Assembly: GCF_013522925.1 (NCBI RefSeq)
Contig: NZ_JAAMQU010000006.1
Coordinates: forward strand, 186,001-250,000
Direction: 5' to 3'
DNA length: 64,000 bases
From: Pseudomonas japonica
GTDB taxonomy: Bacteria > Pseudomonadota > Gammaproteobacteria > Pseudomonadales > Pseudomonadaceae
In this document: in pieces, positions 6,590 through 16,392 of the stretch
Position numbering within the stretch: the first letter of the stretch is position 1
How the letters are laid out: each line of letters opens with the position of its first letter
Position numbers and translations under genes: made by a program
Notes under the pieces: generated by a model
Database searches by the model: none
The model's input: only the letters and a program-made list of their open reading frames with translations
What the model was told of the DNA's origin: nothing

Positions 6590-8971
6590 TCACTTCCTTA
6601 ACGTGGCGTTCAACCTTTGTTCGAGCGAGGTGAGGATTTGCGAAGTGGTCGAATTCACCTCATCGTCGGTAAGAGTGCGCGATGGATGCTGCCAGGTCAA
6701 GCCAACGGCAAGGCTTTTTCTATGCGGATCAATGCCTTTACCCTGGTAGACGTCAAACAGCCTCAGGTCAGTCAGCCATTCCCCTGCCTGCTCACGAATT
6801 ACCGTCATGATCGCCTCGCTGGCTACGCCTTGATCGACCACGAGGGCGATATCACGACGCACTTCCGGGAAGCGTGACAGCTCTTTGAACTTGGGCAGGC
6901 GGCCTTCGACCACTTCCTCCAGCACCAGCTCGAACACATAGACCGTGCGGTCGAGGCCCAGTTTCTTTTGCAGCTCTGGGTGCAACGCGCCCAAATAGCC
7001 TACTTCCTGACCGTTGCGCTCGATGCGAGCGGTTTGGCCGGGATGCAGTGCCGGGTGGCTGCCAGGCACGAAAGTGAACGCAGCCAGCGCGCCGGCATGG
7101 CCCAATACAGCCTCGACATCTGCCTTGATGTCGAAGAAATCGACCTTGGCATCGCCCTGTGCCCAGCCTTCAGGCAGGCGGGTGCCGCAGGCAACGCCGG
7201 CCAGCATGGGCTCTTGCTTGAGCTCGCCCAGTTGGCCAACGAAACGCAGGCCGCTTTCGAACAGGCGCACCCGGGTTTGCTGGCGGTTGAGGTTGTGCTG
7301 CAGCGCTTGAATCAGGCCGGGCCACAAGGAAACACGCATCGCGGCCATGTCCGACGAGATCGGGTTGGCCAGCGTGAGCGGCTTCACGCCTGGGCTGAAC
7401 AGCTCGAACTGCTTCGGATCGATGAAGCTGTAAGTGATCGCTTCCTGATAGCCGCGGGCAACCAGCAGGCGGCGCAGCGCGGGCAATTCAGCCTTGGCTT
7501 CGGTGCGCAGCTGGGGTGCCAGGCGAGCTTGCGGGTAGCGCACTGGCAGGCGGTTGTAACCGTACAGCCGGCCCAGTTCTTCGATCAGGTCCACTTCCAG
7601 GCTAAGGTCAAAGCGGTGGCTCGGCACGGTGACTGTCCACTGCCCTGCCCCATCGGCAATCACGCCCAGGTCCAGGCCTTTCAGCAAGCCTTCGATAGTG
7701 CTCGCGCCCATGTCCAGGCCCAGCATCTGCTCTACACGCTCGGCACGCAGGGTGATGGGGGCAAACCTGGGTAGGTGCGCCTCGCTACTCACGTCTACTA
7801 CCGGCCCCGCTTCGCCGCCGGTGATTTCAAGCACCAGCGCAGTTGCGCGCTCCATGGCCTCGCGGGCGAGGTTGAAGTCCACGCCACGCTCGTAGCGGTG
7901 CGAAGCATCCGTATGCAGGCCGTAGGAACGGGCCTTGCCCGCAACGGAGATCGGCTCGAAGAAGGCGCTTTCCAGGAACAGGTCCCGGGTAGTCGCTGTG
8001 TTCACACCGCTGTGCTCACCACCCATTACACCGGCAATTGCCAGTGCGCGTTGATGGTCGGCGATCACCAGCGTATCGCTGCGCAGGGCCACTTCCTGGC
8101 CGTCCAGCAACACGAGCTTCTCACCTTCTTCAGCCATGCGAACACGGATGCCGCCATTGATTTCGTTCAGGTCGAACGCGTGCATGGGCTGGCCCAGCTC
8201 GATCATCACATAGTTGGTGATGTCTACCACGGCATCGATGCTGCGCACGTCGGCGCGGCGCAGGCGCTCGACCATCCACAGCGGGGTCGGGCGGCTGAGG
8301 TCGACGTTGCGGATTACCCGGCCCAGGTAACGTGGGCAGGCGGCAGGCGCCAGCACGTCCACGGCGCGCACGTCGTCGATCGCAGGCGGCACGGCCTTGA
8401 CTTCCGGGCGGCTGACCGGCGCGGCATAGAGCGCACCCACTTCACGGGCCAGGCCGGCCAACGACAGGCAGTCGCCGCGGTTTGGAGTAAGGCCCAGCTC
8501 GATGATCACGTCCTCGAGCGCCAGGTACTCACGGATGTCCTGGCCAACAGGGGCGTCGGCGGGGAGTTCGAACAGGCCGTCATTGCCCTCGCCTACCTGC
8601 AGCTCGGCCTGGGAACACAGCATGCCGTTGGATTCAACGCCACGCAGCTTGGCCTTCTTGATCTTGAAGTCGCCGGGCAGCTGAGCACCGATCATGGCGA
8701 ACGGGATTTTCAGGCCGGGGCGCACGTTTGGCGCGCCGCACACTACCTGGAAGGTTTCACTGCCGTTGCTCACCTGGCACACACGCAGCTTGTCGGCGTC
8801 CGGGTGTTGCTCGGTGCTCAGCACTTCGCCCACCACCACGCCGCCGAAGGCGCCTGCCACCGGGGTCACGCTGTCGACTTCCAGGCCGGCCATGGACAGG
8901 CGGGCCACCAGGTCGTCGCGGGATACCTGCGGGCTCACCCAGCCACGCAGCCATTGTTCACTGAATTTCAT
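6590..8971 (-). CDS. pheT: Phenylalanine--tRNA ligase beta subunit
   Basis: 793 residues, full length. Visible domains are the N-terminal tRNA-binding/EMAP-like domain (HPDADKLRVCQVS, VVCGAPNVR), B3/B4 editing domain, B5 domain, the catalytic-like core and the C-terminal anticodon-binding domain (FPEVRRDIALVVD). With PheS it forms the alpha2-beta2 enzyme that charges tRNA-Phe and edits Tyr-tRNA-Phe. It follows pheS by 27 bases in the translation cluster. Confidence 0.97.
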   Translation of the reverse strand: MKFSEQWLRGWVSPQVSRDDLVARLSMAGLEVDSVTPVAGAFGGVVVGEVLSTEQHPDADKLRVCQVSNGSETFQVVCGAPNVRPGLKIPFAMIGAQLPGDFKIKKAKLRGVESNGMLCSQAELQVGEGNDGLFELPADAPVGQDIREYLALEDVIIELGLTPNRGDCLSLAGLAREVGALYAAPVSRPEVKAVPPAIDDVRAVDVLAPAACPRYLGRVIRNVDLSRPTPLWMVERLRRADVRSIDAVVDITNYVMIELGQPMHAFDLNEINGGIRVRMAEEGEKLVLLDGQEVALRSDTLVIADHQRALAIAGVMGGEHSGVNTATTRDLFLESAFFEPISVAGKARSYGLHTDASHRYERGVDFNLAREAMERATALVLEITGGEAGPVVDVSSEAHLPRFAPITLRAERVEQMLGLDMGASTIEGLLKGLDLGVIADGAGQWTVTVPSHRFDLSLEVDLIEELGRLYGYNRLPVRYPQARLAPQLRTEAKAELPALRRLLVARGYQEAITYSFIDPKQFELFSPGVKPLTLANPISSDMAAMRVSLWPGLIQALQHNLNRQQTRVRLFESGLRFVGQLGELKQEPMLAGVACGTRLPEGWAQGDAKVDFFDIKADVEAVLGHAGALAAFTFVPGSHPALHPGQTARIERNGQEVGYLGALHPELQKKLGLDRTVYVFELVLEEVVEGRLPKFKELSRFPEVRRDIALVVDQGVASEAIMTVIREQAGEWLTDLRLFDVYQGKGIDPHRKSLAVGLTWQHPSRTLTDDEVNSTTSQILTSLEQRLNATLRK

Positions 8972-8998
8972 GCTGCTCTCCTGAAAATGTCGTTATGG

Positions 8999-10015
<1,017 letters not shown>

Positions 10016-10034
10016 TTAAAGGCTCCAGATACGA

Positions 10035-10066
10035 AATAGGGGAAGAGCGCAGGCCCTTCCCCTATT
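10035..10066 (-). other. Stable hairpin just upstream of pheS
   Basis: AATAGGGGAAG (10035-10045) pairs perfectly with CTTCCCCTATT (10056-10066) around a 10-nt loop. In the minus-strand mRNA it ends about 19 bases before the pheS ATG. No T-run follows, so it is unlikely to be a simple terminator. It could be an RNA-processing site or affect ribosome access. Confidence 0.6.
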
Positions 10067-10079
10067 CAAAGACGTTCAA

Positions 10080-10109
10080 CACCGTTGCCTACCGAGGCAG
10101 ACAACGGTG
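10080..10109 (-). other. Second hairpin in the rplT-pheS gap
   Basis: CACCGTTG (10080-10087) pairs with CAACGGTG (10102-10109), with further pairing possible inside (CCT with AGG). It begins 14 bases after the rplT stop in the minus-strand mRNA and has no T-run. With the hairpin at 10035-10066 it fills most of the gap. Confidence 0.55.
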
Positions 10110-10123
10110 ATTGTCGGGGGTAC

Positions 10124-10480
10124 TCAAGCCAGCGAGGCTTTAGCTTTCTCGACAATCGCAGCAAACGCCGCTTTCTCGTTCACTGCCAGATCAGCCAGTA
10201 CCTTACGGTCGATCTCGATGGCAGCCTTTTTCAAGCCAGCGATCAAACGGCTGTAAGACAGGCCGTTAGTACGAGCACCAGCGTTGATACGGGCGATCCA
10301 CAGAGCGCGGAACTGGCGTTTCTTCTGACGACGATCTCGGTAGGCGTACTGGCCAGCCTTGATGACGGCTTGCTTGGCAACGCGGAATACGCGCGAACGC
10401 GCACCGTAGTAGCCTTTTGCAAGTTTCAGAATTTTCTTGTGACGCTTACGGGCAATGACGCCACGCTTAACACGAGCCAT
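10124..10480 (-). CDS. rplT: 50S ribosomal protein L20
   Basis: 118 residues, full length, very basic. Family text is unmistakable: [38 protein letters not shown], and the C-terminal [19 protein letters not shown]. It binds 23S rRNA early in 50S assembly. L20 also represses its own operon in several bacteria. Third gene of infC-rpmI-rplT. Confidence 0.98.
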   Translation of the reverse strand: MARVKRGVIARKRHKKILKLAKGYYGARSRVFRVAKQAVIKAGQYAYRDRRQKKRQFRALWIARINAGARTNGLSYSRLIAGLKKAAIEIDRKVLADLAVNEKAAFAAIVEKAKASLA

Positions 10481-10513
10481 GAGCTATATCCTCTATCTTT
10501 GACCGAAACGGAA

Positions 10514-10708
10514 TCAACGAACGCGCAGCATGCGCTCCACTTTTGCGACGTCAGACGGGTGCAGCAGGCTGCTACCACGCAGTTGACGCTTACGCTTGGT
10601 GGACATCTTGGTCAGGATGTGGCTCTTGAAAGCGTGCTTGTGCTTGAAGCCGGAAGCGGTTTTCAGAAAACGCTTCGCGGCGCCACTTTTGGTTTTCATT
10701 TTTGGCAT
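10514..10708 (-). CDS. rpmI: 50S ribosomal protein L35
   Basis: 64 residues, usual length. [20 protein letters not shown] and the C-terminal [18 protein letters not shown] are family-typical. It is a component of the large ribosomal subunit. It lies between infC and rplT with short gaps, in the standard bacterial order. Confidence 0.98.
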   Translation of the reverse strand: MPKMKTKSGAAKRFLKTASGFKHKHAFKSHILTKMSTKRKRQLRGSSLLHPSDVAKVERMLRVR

Positions 10709-10768
10709 GTTCGGATACTCCGCATTCAGTGAATAAACATAACCACAAGGCCTGCCGTGCCCTGGAGG

Positions 10769-11317
10769 TTACTTCTTGCGTTTGGGGGCGATGACCATCA
10801 ACAGCTGGCGTCCTTCCATCTTAGGCTGCTGTTCAACGGCGCCGTATTCGGCGAGGTCAGCTTCAACCCGCTTCAACAACTCCATGCCCAGCTCCTGGTG
10901 GGCCATCTCACGACCACGGAATCTCAGAGAGATCTTGGCCTTGTCCCCATCACTCAGGAAACGTACCAGGTTGCGCAGTTTTACCTGGTAATCCCCTTCT
11001 TCCGTCCCTGGACGAAACTTGATTTCTTTGATCTGGATCTGCTTCTGGTTCTTCTTCGCGGCATTCTGCTGCTTCTTCTTTTCGAAGATGTGCTTGCCGT
11101 AGTCCATCACGCGGCACACGGGCGGCAGTGCATCAGCGGAGATTTCCACCAGGTCCAGCTTCGCTTCTTCAGCGATACGAAGCGCTTCATCAATAGAGAC
11201 GATGCCAACCTGCTCACCGTCAGCACCGATTAACCGAACCTCGCGGGCCGAGATATTCTCGTTGATCGGGGCCTTCGGTGCGGTTCGTTTATCCTGTCTC
11301 ATTTCACGCTTAATAAT
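10769..11317 (-). CDS. infC: Translation initiation factor IF-3
   Basis: The N- and C-terminal IF-3 domains are intact ([49 protein letters not shown]). An ATG exists at 11300-11302, but GGAG is placed for one of two adjacent ATT codons upstream (11317-11315 or 11314-11312), giving an N-terminus reading M-I-I-K-R-E-M-R-Q. An AUU start is the hallmark of infC and lets IF-3 repress its own translation by discriminating against non-canonical starts. The GGAG lies in the last codons of thrS, whose stop is two bases before the first ATT, so the two genes are tightly coupled. Confidence 0.95.
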   Translation of the reverse strand: MIKREMRQDKRTAPKAPINENISAREVRLIGADGEQVGIVSIDEALRIAEEAKLDLVEISADALPPVCRVMDYGKHIFEKKKQQNAAKKNQKQIQIKEIKFRPGTEEGDYQVKLRNLVRFLSDGDKAKISLRFRGREMAHQELGMELLKRVEADLAEYGAVEQQPKMEGRQLLMVIAPKRKK

Positions 11318-11319
11318 GA

Positions 11320-13242
11320 TTACTCCAAATCTTGGCGACCACGCCGGGAAACCGCCTGCGCAAGGTGCTTCTGGAAGTCCGCGACCGGCATCGAGCCAAG
11401 GTCAGCGCCTTCACGGGTGCGCACGGCGACAGTTTGCGTCTCTACCTCACGGTCGCCGATGACGAGCATGAACGGGACCTTGAGCAGAGTATGCTCGCGG
11501 ATTTTAAAGCCAATTTTCTCGTTTCTCAAGTCAGACTTGGCACGGAAGCCGCTGCCATTGAGAATTCCCTCTACTTCGCGGGCGAAATCGGCCTGGTTGT
11601 CGGTGATATTCATGATCACCGCCTGGGTAGGCGCGAGCCACGCCGGGAAGGCGCCGGCATAGTGTTCGATCAGCATGCCGATAAAGCGCTCGAACGAGCC
11701 AAGGATCGCGCGATGCAACATCACCGGGCGCTTGCGGCCGTTGTCTTCGGCAATGTAGCTCGCATCCAGCCGCTCCGGAAGGTTCGGGTCGTACTGCAAG
11801 GTGCCACACTGCCAGCTACGGCCCAGGCAATCCTTGAGCGTGAATTCGATCTTCGGCCCGTAGAACGCACCTTCGCCCGGCAGATAGGACCACTCCAGGC
11901 CCGAATCGTCCAGCGCATCGGCCAGGGCTTTCTCGGCACGGTCCCAGAATTCTTCCGAACCCACGCGCTTGGCGGGGCGGGTAGAGAGCTTCATGGTCAC
12001 GTCGGTGAAGCCGAAGTCCTTGTAAACCTGCAGGGTCAAGTTGATGAAATCGGCCGATTCCTTCTTCACTTGATCTTCAGTGCAGAAAATATGTGCGTCG
12101 TCCTGGGTGAAGCCACGCACGCGCATGATGCCGTGCAGGGCGCCGGACGCTTCGTTGCGGTGGCACGAGCCAAACTCGGCCATGCGCAGCGGCAGGTCGC
12201 GGTAGGACTTCAAGCCCTGGTTGAATATCTGCACATGGCACGGGCAGTTCATCGGCTTTACCGCGTAGTCGCGGTTTTCCGACGACGTGGTGAACATGTT
12301 CTCGGCGTAGTTGGACCAATGGCCCGATCGCTCCCAGAGGATACGATCCACCACCTGTGGCGTTTTCACTTCCACATAGCCGCTCTCGCGCTGAACCTGG
12401 CGCATGTACTGCTCCAGCACCTGGTAGATCGACCAGCCATTGGGGTGCCAGAACACCATGCCTGGCGCTTCTTCCTGGAGGTGGAAGAGGTCGAGTTGCT
12501 TGCCGATGCGGCGATGGTCACGCTTTTCGGCTTCTTCGATGCGCTGTATGTAGGCGGCCAGTTGCTTCTTGTCCGCCCAGGCGGTGCCATACACGCGCTG
12601 CAGCTGTTCGTTCTTGGCATCGCCGCGCCAGTAGGCGCCAGACAGCTTGGTCAGCTTGAACGACTTGAGGAAGCGGGTGTTCGGCACGTGTGGGCCGCGG
12701 CACATGTCCACATACTCTTCGTGGTAGTACAGGCCCATCGCGGTTTCGTTGGGCATGTCCTCGACCAGGCGCAGCTTGTAGTCCTCGCCACGGGCCTTGA
12801 ACACTTCGATCACTTCGGCGCGCGGGGTCATCTTCTTGATGACGTCGTACTCGGTGTCGATGAGCTCACGCATGCGCGCTTCGATGGCAGCCATGTCATC
12901 GGGCGTGAAGGGGCGCTCGTAGGCGATGTCGTAGTAGAAGCCTTCTTCGATGACCGGCCCGATCACCATTCTGGCCGTTGGGTACAGTTGTTTCACTGCG
13001 TGACCAACCAGGTGCGCGCAGGAGTGACGGATGATTTCCAGCCCCTCCTCGTCCTTGGGGGTAATGATCTGAAGGCTGGCGTCGTTGTCGATCAGGTCGC
13101 TGGCATCGACCAGGGTGCCGTTGACCTTGCCGGCGACGGTGGCCTTGGCCAGGCCGGCGCCGATCGAGGCGGCGACTTCGGCGACCGAAACAGGGTGGTC
13201 GAACGAACGCTGACTGCCGTCAGGAAGAGTAATGGTGGGCAT
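11320..13242 (-). CDS. thrS: Threonine--tRNA ligase
   Basis: 640 residues from the ATG at 13240-13242, which follows a long AGGAGAGGAGG; the frame's earlier start lies inside the leader and is rejected. Domains in order are TGS, the editing N2 domain ([16 protein letters not shown]), the class II catalytic core (motif 2 [15 protein letters not shown], zinc Cys in KPMNCPCHV), and the anticodon-binding domain. It charges tRNA-Thr and removes mischarged Ser. First gene of the cluster; the leader contains tRNA-like hairpins that suggest autoregulation. Confidence 0.97.
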   Translation of the reverse strand: MPTITLPDGSQRSFDHPVSVAEVAASIGAGLAKATVAGKVNGTLVDASDLIDNDASLQIITPKDEEGLEIIRHSCAHLVGHAVKQLYPTARMVIGPVIEEGFYYDIAYERPFTPDDMAAIEARMRELIDTEYDVIKKMTPRAEVIEVFKARGEDYKLRLVEDMPNETAMGLYYHEEYVDMCRGPHVPNTRFLKSFKLTKLSGAYWRGDAKNEQLQRVYGTAWADKKQLAAYIQRIEEAEKRDHRRIGKQLDLFHLQEEAPGMVFWHPNGWSIYQVLEQYMRQVQRESGYVEVKTPQVVDRILWERSGHWSNYAENMFTTSSENRDYAVKPMNCPCHVQIFNQGLKSYRDLPLRMAEFGSCHRNEASGALHGIMRVRGFTQDDAHIFCTEDQVKKESADFINLTLQVYKDFGFTDVTMKLSTRPAKRVGSEEFWDRAEKALADALDDSGLEWSYLPGEGAFYGPKIEFTLKDCLGRSWQCGTLQYDPNLPERLDASYIAEDNGRKRPVMLHRAILGSFERFIGMLIEHYAGAFPAWLAPTQAVIMNITDNQADFAREVEGILNGSGFRAKSDLRNEKIGFKIREHTLLKVPFMLVIGDREVETQTVAVRTREGADLGSMPVADFQKHLAQAVSRRGRQDLE

Positions 13243-13261
13243 GGCGCCTCCTCTCCTAGTG

Positions 13262-13339
13262 GTGACCCCTACCAAAGGTCACGTGGGTTGGGATGAGCCA
13301 GTACACGATTCGGCGGTATGCCTGCCTCACAGTGGCAGG
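13262..13339 (-). promoter_or_regulatory. Probable ThrRS translational operator (tRNA-Thr anticodon-arm mimics)
   Basis: In the thrS mRNA leader two hairpins with 7-nt loops lie upstream of the ribosome site. The proximal one (13262-13282) has stem GUGACCU/GGGUCAC and loop UUGGUAG, so loop positions 33-36 read U-GGU, the GGU threonine anticodon. The distal one (13321-13339) has stem CCUGCC/GGCAGG and loop ACUGUGA, with UGU, another threonine anticodon, at positions 34-36. They are 38 nt apart and the proximal one ends four bases before AGGAGAGGAGG. The E. coli thrS leader uses this same plan (two anticodon-like hairpins, single-stranded linker, operator next to the ribosome site) so that ThrRS represses its own mRNA. 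Structure is seen; function is inferred. Confidence 0.75.
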
Positions 13340-13385
13340 AGCCAGTGGCCAACCAGGGACCGAACCGGAGTGACTGGAAATAAAC

Positions 13386-13408
13386 AAAAAAACCGCTTGA
13401 TTGAGCGG
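13386..13408 (-). terminator. Terminator-like hairpin in the thrS leader
   Basis: On the minus strand CCGCT and AGCGG (13404-13408 and 13393-13397) flank a 6-nt loop and are followed by seven T. No minus-strand gene lies upstream to terminate, because the next gene at 13550 diverges. A TGC-TAGGAT extended -10 lies just upstream of the hairpin. It is either an attenuator of thrS or part of the 5' end of its transcript. Confidence 0.55.
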
Positions 13409-13549
13409 GCCGCCATCCTAGCACACAGATCAGCAGGCGCTTGCGGGTTTCTTTGCCTTCAAAAGCCGTGGCGCTGAACTTGAGCGTAACGCTCGTTTCA
13501 AACAGGCAATGCTGCACGGTTTTTCTACTCCACCCTCAGGAGCCTTCAC

Positions 13550-13849
13550 ATGCGTGTGTCCACGTTACTTTCCGCTGCACTGCCCTTTGCGCTATTGGCG
13601 CCTCTCACCGCCCAGGCCCAGTGGCCCGCCGGCGCCCGCGAGCAATACATGAGCGACTGCGTCGCCACCGCCACGCAAAGCGTAAGCACTGAAAAAGCCA
13701 CGGCCCACTGCGCCTGTGGTGCAGAGGTAATCGACAAGAAGTTTTCGACCGAAGAGATCCAGCAACTGATGAGCAAGGCGCCACCGCCCACTGTGACGCT
13801 ACGTGATCGGCTGCAAAAAGAAGTGGCGGTATGCAAGGCAAAATCGTGA
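13550..13849 (+). CDS. Small secreted protein, function unknown
   Basis: 99 residues with a good signal peptide (RVSTLLSAALPFALLAPLTAQA, cleavage after AQA near residue 23). The mature part has a Cys-containing YMSDCVATATQ segment, HCACGAEV and a final VCKAK, so one or two disulfides in the periplasm are likely. CAGGAG precedes the ATG. It is divergent from thrS and resembles small conserved Pseudomonas periplasmic proteins without assigned function. Confidence 0.75.
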   Translation: MRVSTLLSAALPFALLAPLTAQAQWPAGAREQYMSDCVATATQSVSTEKATAHCACGAEVIDKKFSTEEIQQLMSKAPPPTVTLRDRLQKEVAVCKAKS

Positions 13850-13940
13850 TCGGGACGACCGTTCGGCGCCAAATCGCTGTCGCCACAGGCTTGAAATGCA
13901 GTGTTTTCGCTAAATCTCAGCTTTTTTAGCCCTGACGGGG

Positions 13941-13996
13941 TTACCAAAGCCGCGATTGTGTCTATGATGGCCCTGTACTGTTCGGTTGAACGGTAC
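13941..13996 (+). promoter_or_regulatory. Promoter and 5' hairpin of the cold-shock gene
   Basis: TTACCA (13941-13946), a 16-base spacer and TATGAT (13963-13968) form a sigma-70-like promoter. The predicted transcript start near 13975 begins a palindrome GTAC-T-GTTC-GGTT-GAAC-G-GTAC (13975-13996). The leader is then about 60 nt. Structured leaders are usual in cold-shock mRNAs. Confidence 0.55.
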
Positions 13997-14033
13997 TCGT
14001 ACTAGATACTTATGTTTCCTGGAGATACACCCC

Positions 14034-14246
14034 ATGTCCAATCGCCAAACCGGCACCGTCAAGTGGTTCAACGATGAGAAGGGCTTCGGCTTCATTACTC
14101 CGCAAGGCGGCGGTGATGATCTGTTCGTTCACTTCAAAGCGATCGAATCCGACGGTTTCAAAAGCCTGAAAGAAGGCCAGACCGTTTCTTTCGTGGCTGA
14201 GAAAGGCCAGAAAGGGATGCAGGCCGCGCAGGTTCGTGGCGAGTAA
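14034..14246 (+). CDS. CspA-family cold-shock protein
   Basis: 70 residues. It has the OB-fold RNA-binding motifs RNP1 (KGFGFIT) and RNP2 (DLFVHF) and the usual start [18 protein letters not shown]. It binds single-stranded RNA or DNA as a chaperone. CTGGAG precedes the ATG. Single-gene unit with its own promoter and a strong terminator. Which paralogue of the several in pseudomonads cannot be told here. Confidence 0.95.
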   Translation: MSNRQTGTVKWFNDEKGFGFITPQGGGDDLFVHFKAIESDGFKSLKEGQTVSFVAEKGQKGMQAAQVRGE

Positions 14247-14271
14247 GACTCCGCCGCTTGCAATGCCGAAG

Positions 14272-14320
14272 AGGCCCGCCAGGGGAACCGCACGATGCGG
14301 TCGACCTGGCGGGCCTTTTC
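14272..14320 (+). terminator. Terminator of the cold-shock gene
   Basis: An 11-bp perfect stem, GGCCCGCCAGG (14273-14283) with CCTGGCGGGCC (14305-14315), has a smaller hairpin (CCGCA/TGCGG) in its loop and is followed by TTTTCT. It lies 26 bases after the stop codon. Confidence 0.85.
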
Positions 14321-14345
14321 TATTCAGGTGCCACCTCCCCCTTCC

Positions 14346-14660
14346 CTAACCGCAATTTGCCCGTACGATCTTGCCACTGTCGTCGGCGTTGAGGTTAAGC
14401 CGCTCCGATCGGTAATCCATGGTCACTGGATCATGGGGGCCAAGGATGCGCGCCATCAGTGAGCCCGAGCGCACCTTTGCCTGCTCGAGCAATGCCTGTG
14501 AAGCCTGTTGCCCTACAGCAAACTGCGCGGCCTCGGAACTGCACCGCCCTGCTTCAACTGCCGGGGCTGCGGTGCTTGCCGGCGCCTGCGGTGTTGATGT
14601 GGAGCATCCGCTCGCCAATGCCAGGGCCGCAATTGCCAGCCCGGTTCTACCCAAACCCAT
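14346..14660 (-). CDS. I78-family peptidase inhibitor lipoprotein
   Basis: 104 residues. A lipoprotein signal (ALALASGC, lipid Cys near residue 19) is followed by a Pro/Ala linker and a compact domain with C and GQQASQALLEQAKVRSG, then TMDYRSERLNLNADDSGKIV and a final Cys. The latter is the I78 inhibitor signature. The family inhibits serine proteases from the periplasm or outer membrane. It converges with the cold-shock gene terminator. The target protease is unknown. Confidence 0.8.
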   Translation of the reverse strand: MGLGRTGLAIAALALASGCSTSTPQAPASTAAPAVEAGRCSSEAAQFAVGQQASQALLEQAKVRSGSLMARILGPHDPVTMDYRSERLNLNADDSGKIVRANCG

Positions 14661-14807
14661 GAAACCTCCTCGTTATTCAAGCGTTGCCCACCTGCGACCA
14701 TGCGTGGCGCCGGAGGTTGCGTGGGAGTTTGCCCGTGTGGCGAGCAGGAGCGGCGGAGAAAAAGTGACAGGATATTACCTGGCCGACTGGCGAACGCCTG
14801 ATGGGCT

Positions 14808-15113
14808 TCAGTAGATATCGAGATAATCCGAGCGCGGATGCGGCCAATTACCCAGCAATACCGCATGGATCTTTGCCACCCACGCCTCGTCGCTTGCCGC
14901 AGCCGCCCCCACGCAGCCAGACCCGGCGGCCCAGGTTTCCAGGCGAAAGCGCACCCCGGCCAACGACTGCCCGCCAATTGCGTCAGTGGACAGCCAGGCC
15001 AGGCCGGCATCGCTCACCCGCAACTGGCAATGGGCACGGTCGTTGCCTTGGGCGATCAGTTGGCGAACGGAAGCCAGGCGAGGCTCTCCGGGCTGGGTAA
15101 GGTCTATAAACAT
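14808..15113 (-). CDS. Conserved hypothetical protein (LETWAAGxG type)
   Basis: 101 residues starting MFIDLTQPGEPRL. The longer frame upstream is rejected because the recognisable family begins at this ATG. The pattern QLRVSDAGLAWLS, FRLETWAAGSGCVG, AASDEAWVAKI and a C-terminal NWPHPRSDYLDIY resembles a soluble small protein widespread in pseudomonads with no known role. The ribosome site is weak. Confidence 0.7.
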   Translation of the reverse strand: MFIDLTQPGEPRLASVRQLIAQGNDRAHCQLRVSDAGLAWLSTDAIGGQSLAGVRFRLETWAAGSGCVGAAAASDEAWVAKIHAVLLGNWPHPRSDYLDIY

Positions 15114-15236
15114 GATCTGCAACGCCGGGTTTATTCCCGCAGAGTGTGCCATGGCGGTGGGCTTATACCCAAGAATCCGTGCGTGGCGTGGCGCAAAGTG
15201 ATTAACTTGGCGCTTCAACCTCACGGCGGACCTGCC

Positions 15237-15452
15237 ATGAACCTGACCCTCGTCACCGATATCAAGGCCAGATGGGCCGAAGGCCAGTGCTCCTACAGCC
15301 CTACAAATCCTGAAGAACTGGCAATCATCAGCGTCGACCTGCTGGTGCGCGAGCTGGGCACCGAAGCGGCCCGCGCCTTTGTCGACCAAGTATTCGAGCG
15401 CTTTGCTCAAGAGCCTCGCTGGTCCCCATTGGAACCCATGCAGGCAGTGTAA
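15237..15452 (+). CDS. Small conserved hypothetical protein
   Basis: 71 residues from MNLTLVTDIKARWAEGQ. It is a soluble helical protein with LAIISVDLLVRELGTEAARAFV and FERFAQEPRW. No domain is recognised. It ends one base before the stop of the converging nucleoside hydrolase gene, an arrangement that leaves no room for a terminator. Confidence 0.55.
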   Translation: MNLTLVTDIKARWAEGQCSYSPTNPEELAIISVDLLVRELGTEAARAFVDQVFERFAQEPRWSPLEPMQAV

Positions 15453-16388
15453 TCAGGGCAACCGGGCGAGCGCCTTGCCAAGCAGCTCGAAAAAGCCCTC
15501 GCTGTTCGCATCTGTCACCCACGTGACCGGCGCACTGCCCTGTGCTGCGTTTTCCAGCAGGTGGCTGCGGCCAAGATCATCGCCTTCGCTACAGTCCACG
15601 CAAGCAATGGCAGGCATGGTTTGATAAATCGTAGGCTCCAGCAGCCAGGCGATCACGTTGGCATCGTGCACAGGGCCGCCCGGCAAGCCATAGCGTTCCA
15701 TGTCCACCCGAATATACGGCGCCATGATCGCAGCTACGCGTTCGCTGGCACGGGTTCCCAGGCCCTGAAGCCAGTCGAGCCGGGCGTGGCCGGTGAGCAC
15801 TTTGTGAGTCACGTCCAATGGCAGGTACACCAGAGGTAAACCACTGGCCAGCACCTCAGCGGCGGCATGGGGATCGGCGAACAGGTTGAATTCGGCTACT
15901 GGCGTGACGTTCCCCGGGTTGAACCAGGCCCCGCCCATGATCACTACCTGCTTGATCCCCTGAACGATACCCGGCGCCTTGCGCAGCGCCAGCGCCAGGT
16001 TGGTCTGCGGGCCCAGCAAGGCGAGCGTGATACTTGCAGGCGCGGCGCTGGCCAGGGTGCGTACGAGATACTCCACCGCATGCTCGCTTGCCGGGCCTTC
16101 TGCGGGTGAGTGAATGGCAAAGTCCGGCAAGCCTTCGTTGCCGTGTACGTCTTGCGCATACAGCGGCATGCGTTGCAGCGGCCGATCCGCTCCGGCGTAC
16201 ACCGGCACATCGCCACGCCTGGCCCATTCGCGTGCCAGGCAGGCATTGCGGGTGGTCTTGGCGAGGGGAACGTTGCCCGCCACGGTGGTGATCGCCATCA
16301 GGTTGATGACCTCCGGGCGCGCCATGGCCAGGAGTAGCGCCACAACGTCGTCCACGCCTGGGTCGGTATCAATGATCAGATCAAGCAT
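15453..16388 (-). CDS. Inosine/uridine-preferring nucleoside hydrolase
   Basis: 311 residues from the ATG at 16386-16388 (four bases after rbsK); a longer upstream frame is rejected. The calcium and substrate motif DTDPGVDDVVALLLAM opens the protein, and HDANVIAWLLEP carries the second metal ligand. It splits ribonucleosides into base and ribose. As last gene of the rbs operon it feeds ribose to RbsK, which makes this a nucleoside-ribose salvage unit rather than ribose uptake alone. Confidence 0.92.
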   Translation of the reverse strand: MLDLIIDTDPGVDDVVALLLAMARPEVINLMAITTVAGNVPLAKTTRNACLAREWARRGDVPVYAGADRPLQRMPLYAQDVHGNEGLPDFAIHSPAEGPASEHAVEYLVRTLASAAPASITLALLGPQTNLALALRKAPGIVQGIKQVVIMGGAWFNPGNVTPVAEFNLFADPHAAAEVLASGLPLVYLPLDVTHKVLTGHARLDWLQGLGTRASERVAAIMAPYIRVDMERYGLPGGPVHDANVIAWLLEPTIYQTMPAIACVDCSEGDDLGRSHLLENAAQGSAPVTWVTDANSEGFFELLGKALARLP

Positions 16389-16392
16389 GGGG

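Noticed and set aside
11332..13296. 654-codon plus-strand frame across thrS
   Set aside because: Antisense shadow of thrS; no family match or ribosome site.
13243..13517. T-box riboswitch in the thrS leader
   Set aside because: No T-box sequence is present and T-boxes are not expected in gammaproteobacteria; hairpin loops fit an operator instead.
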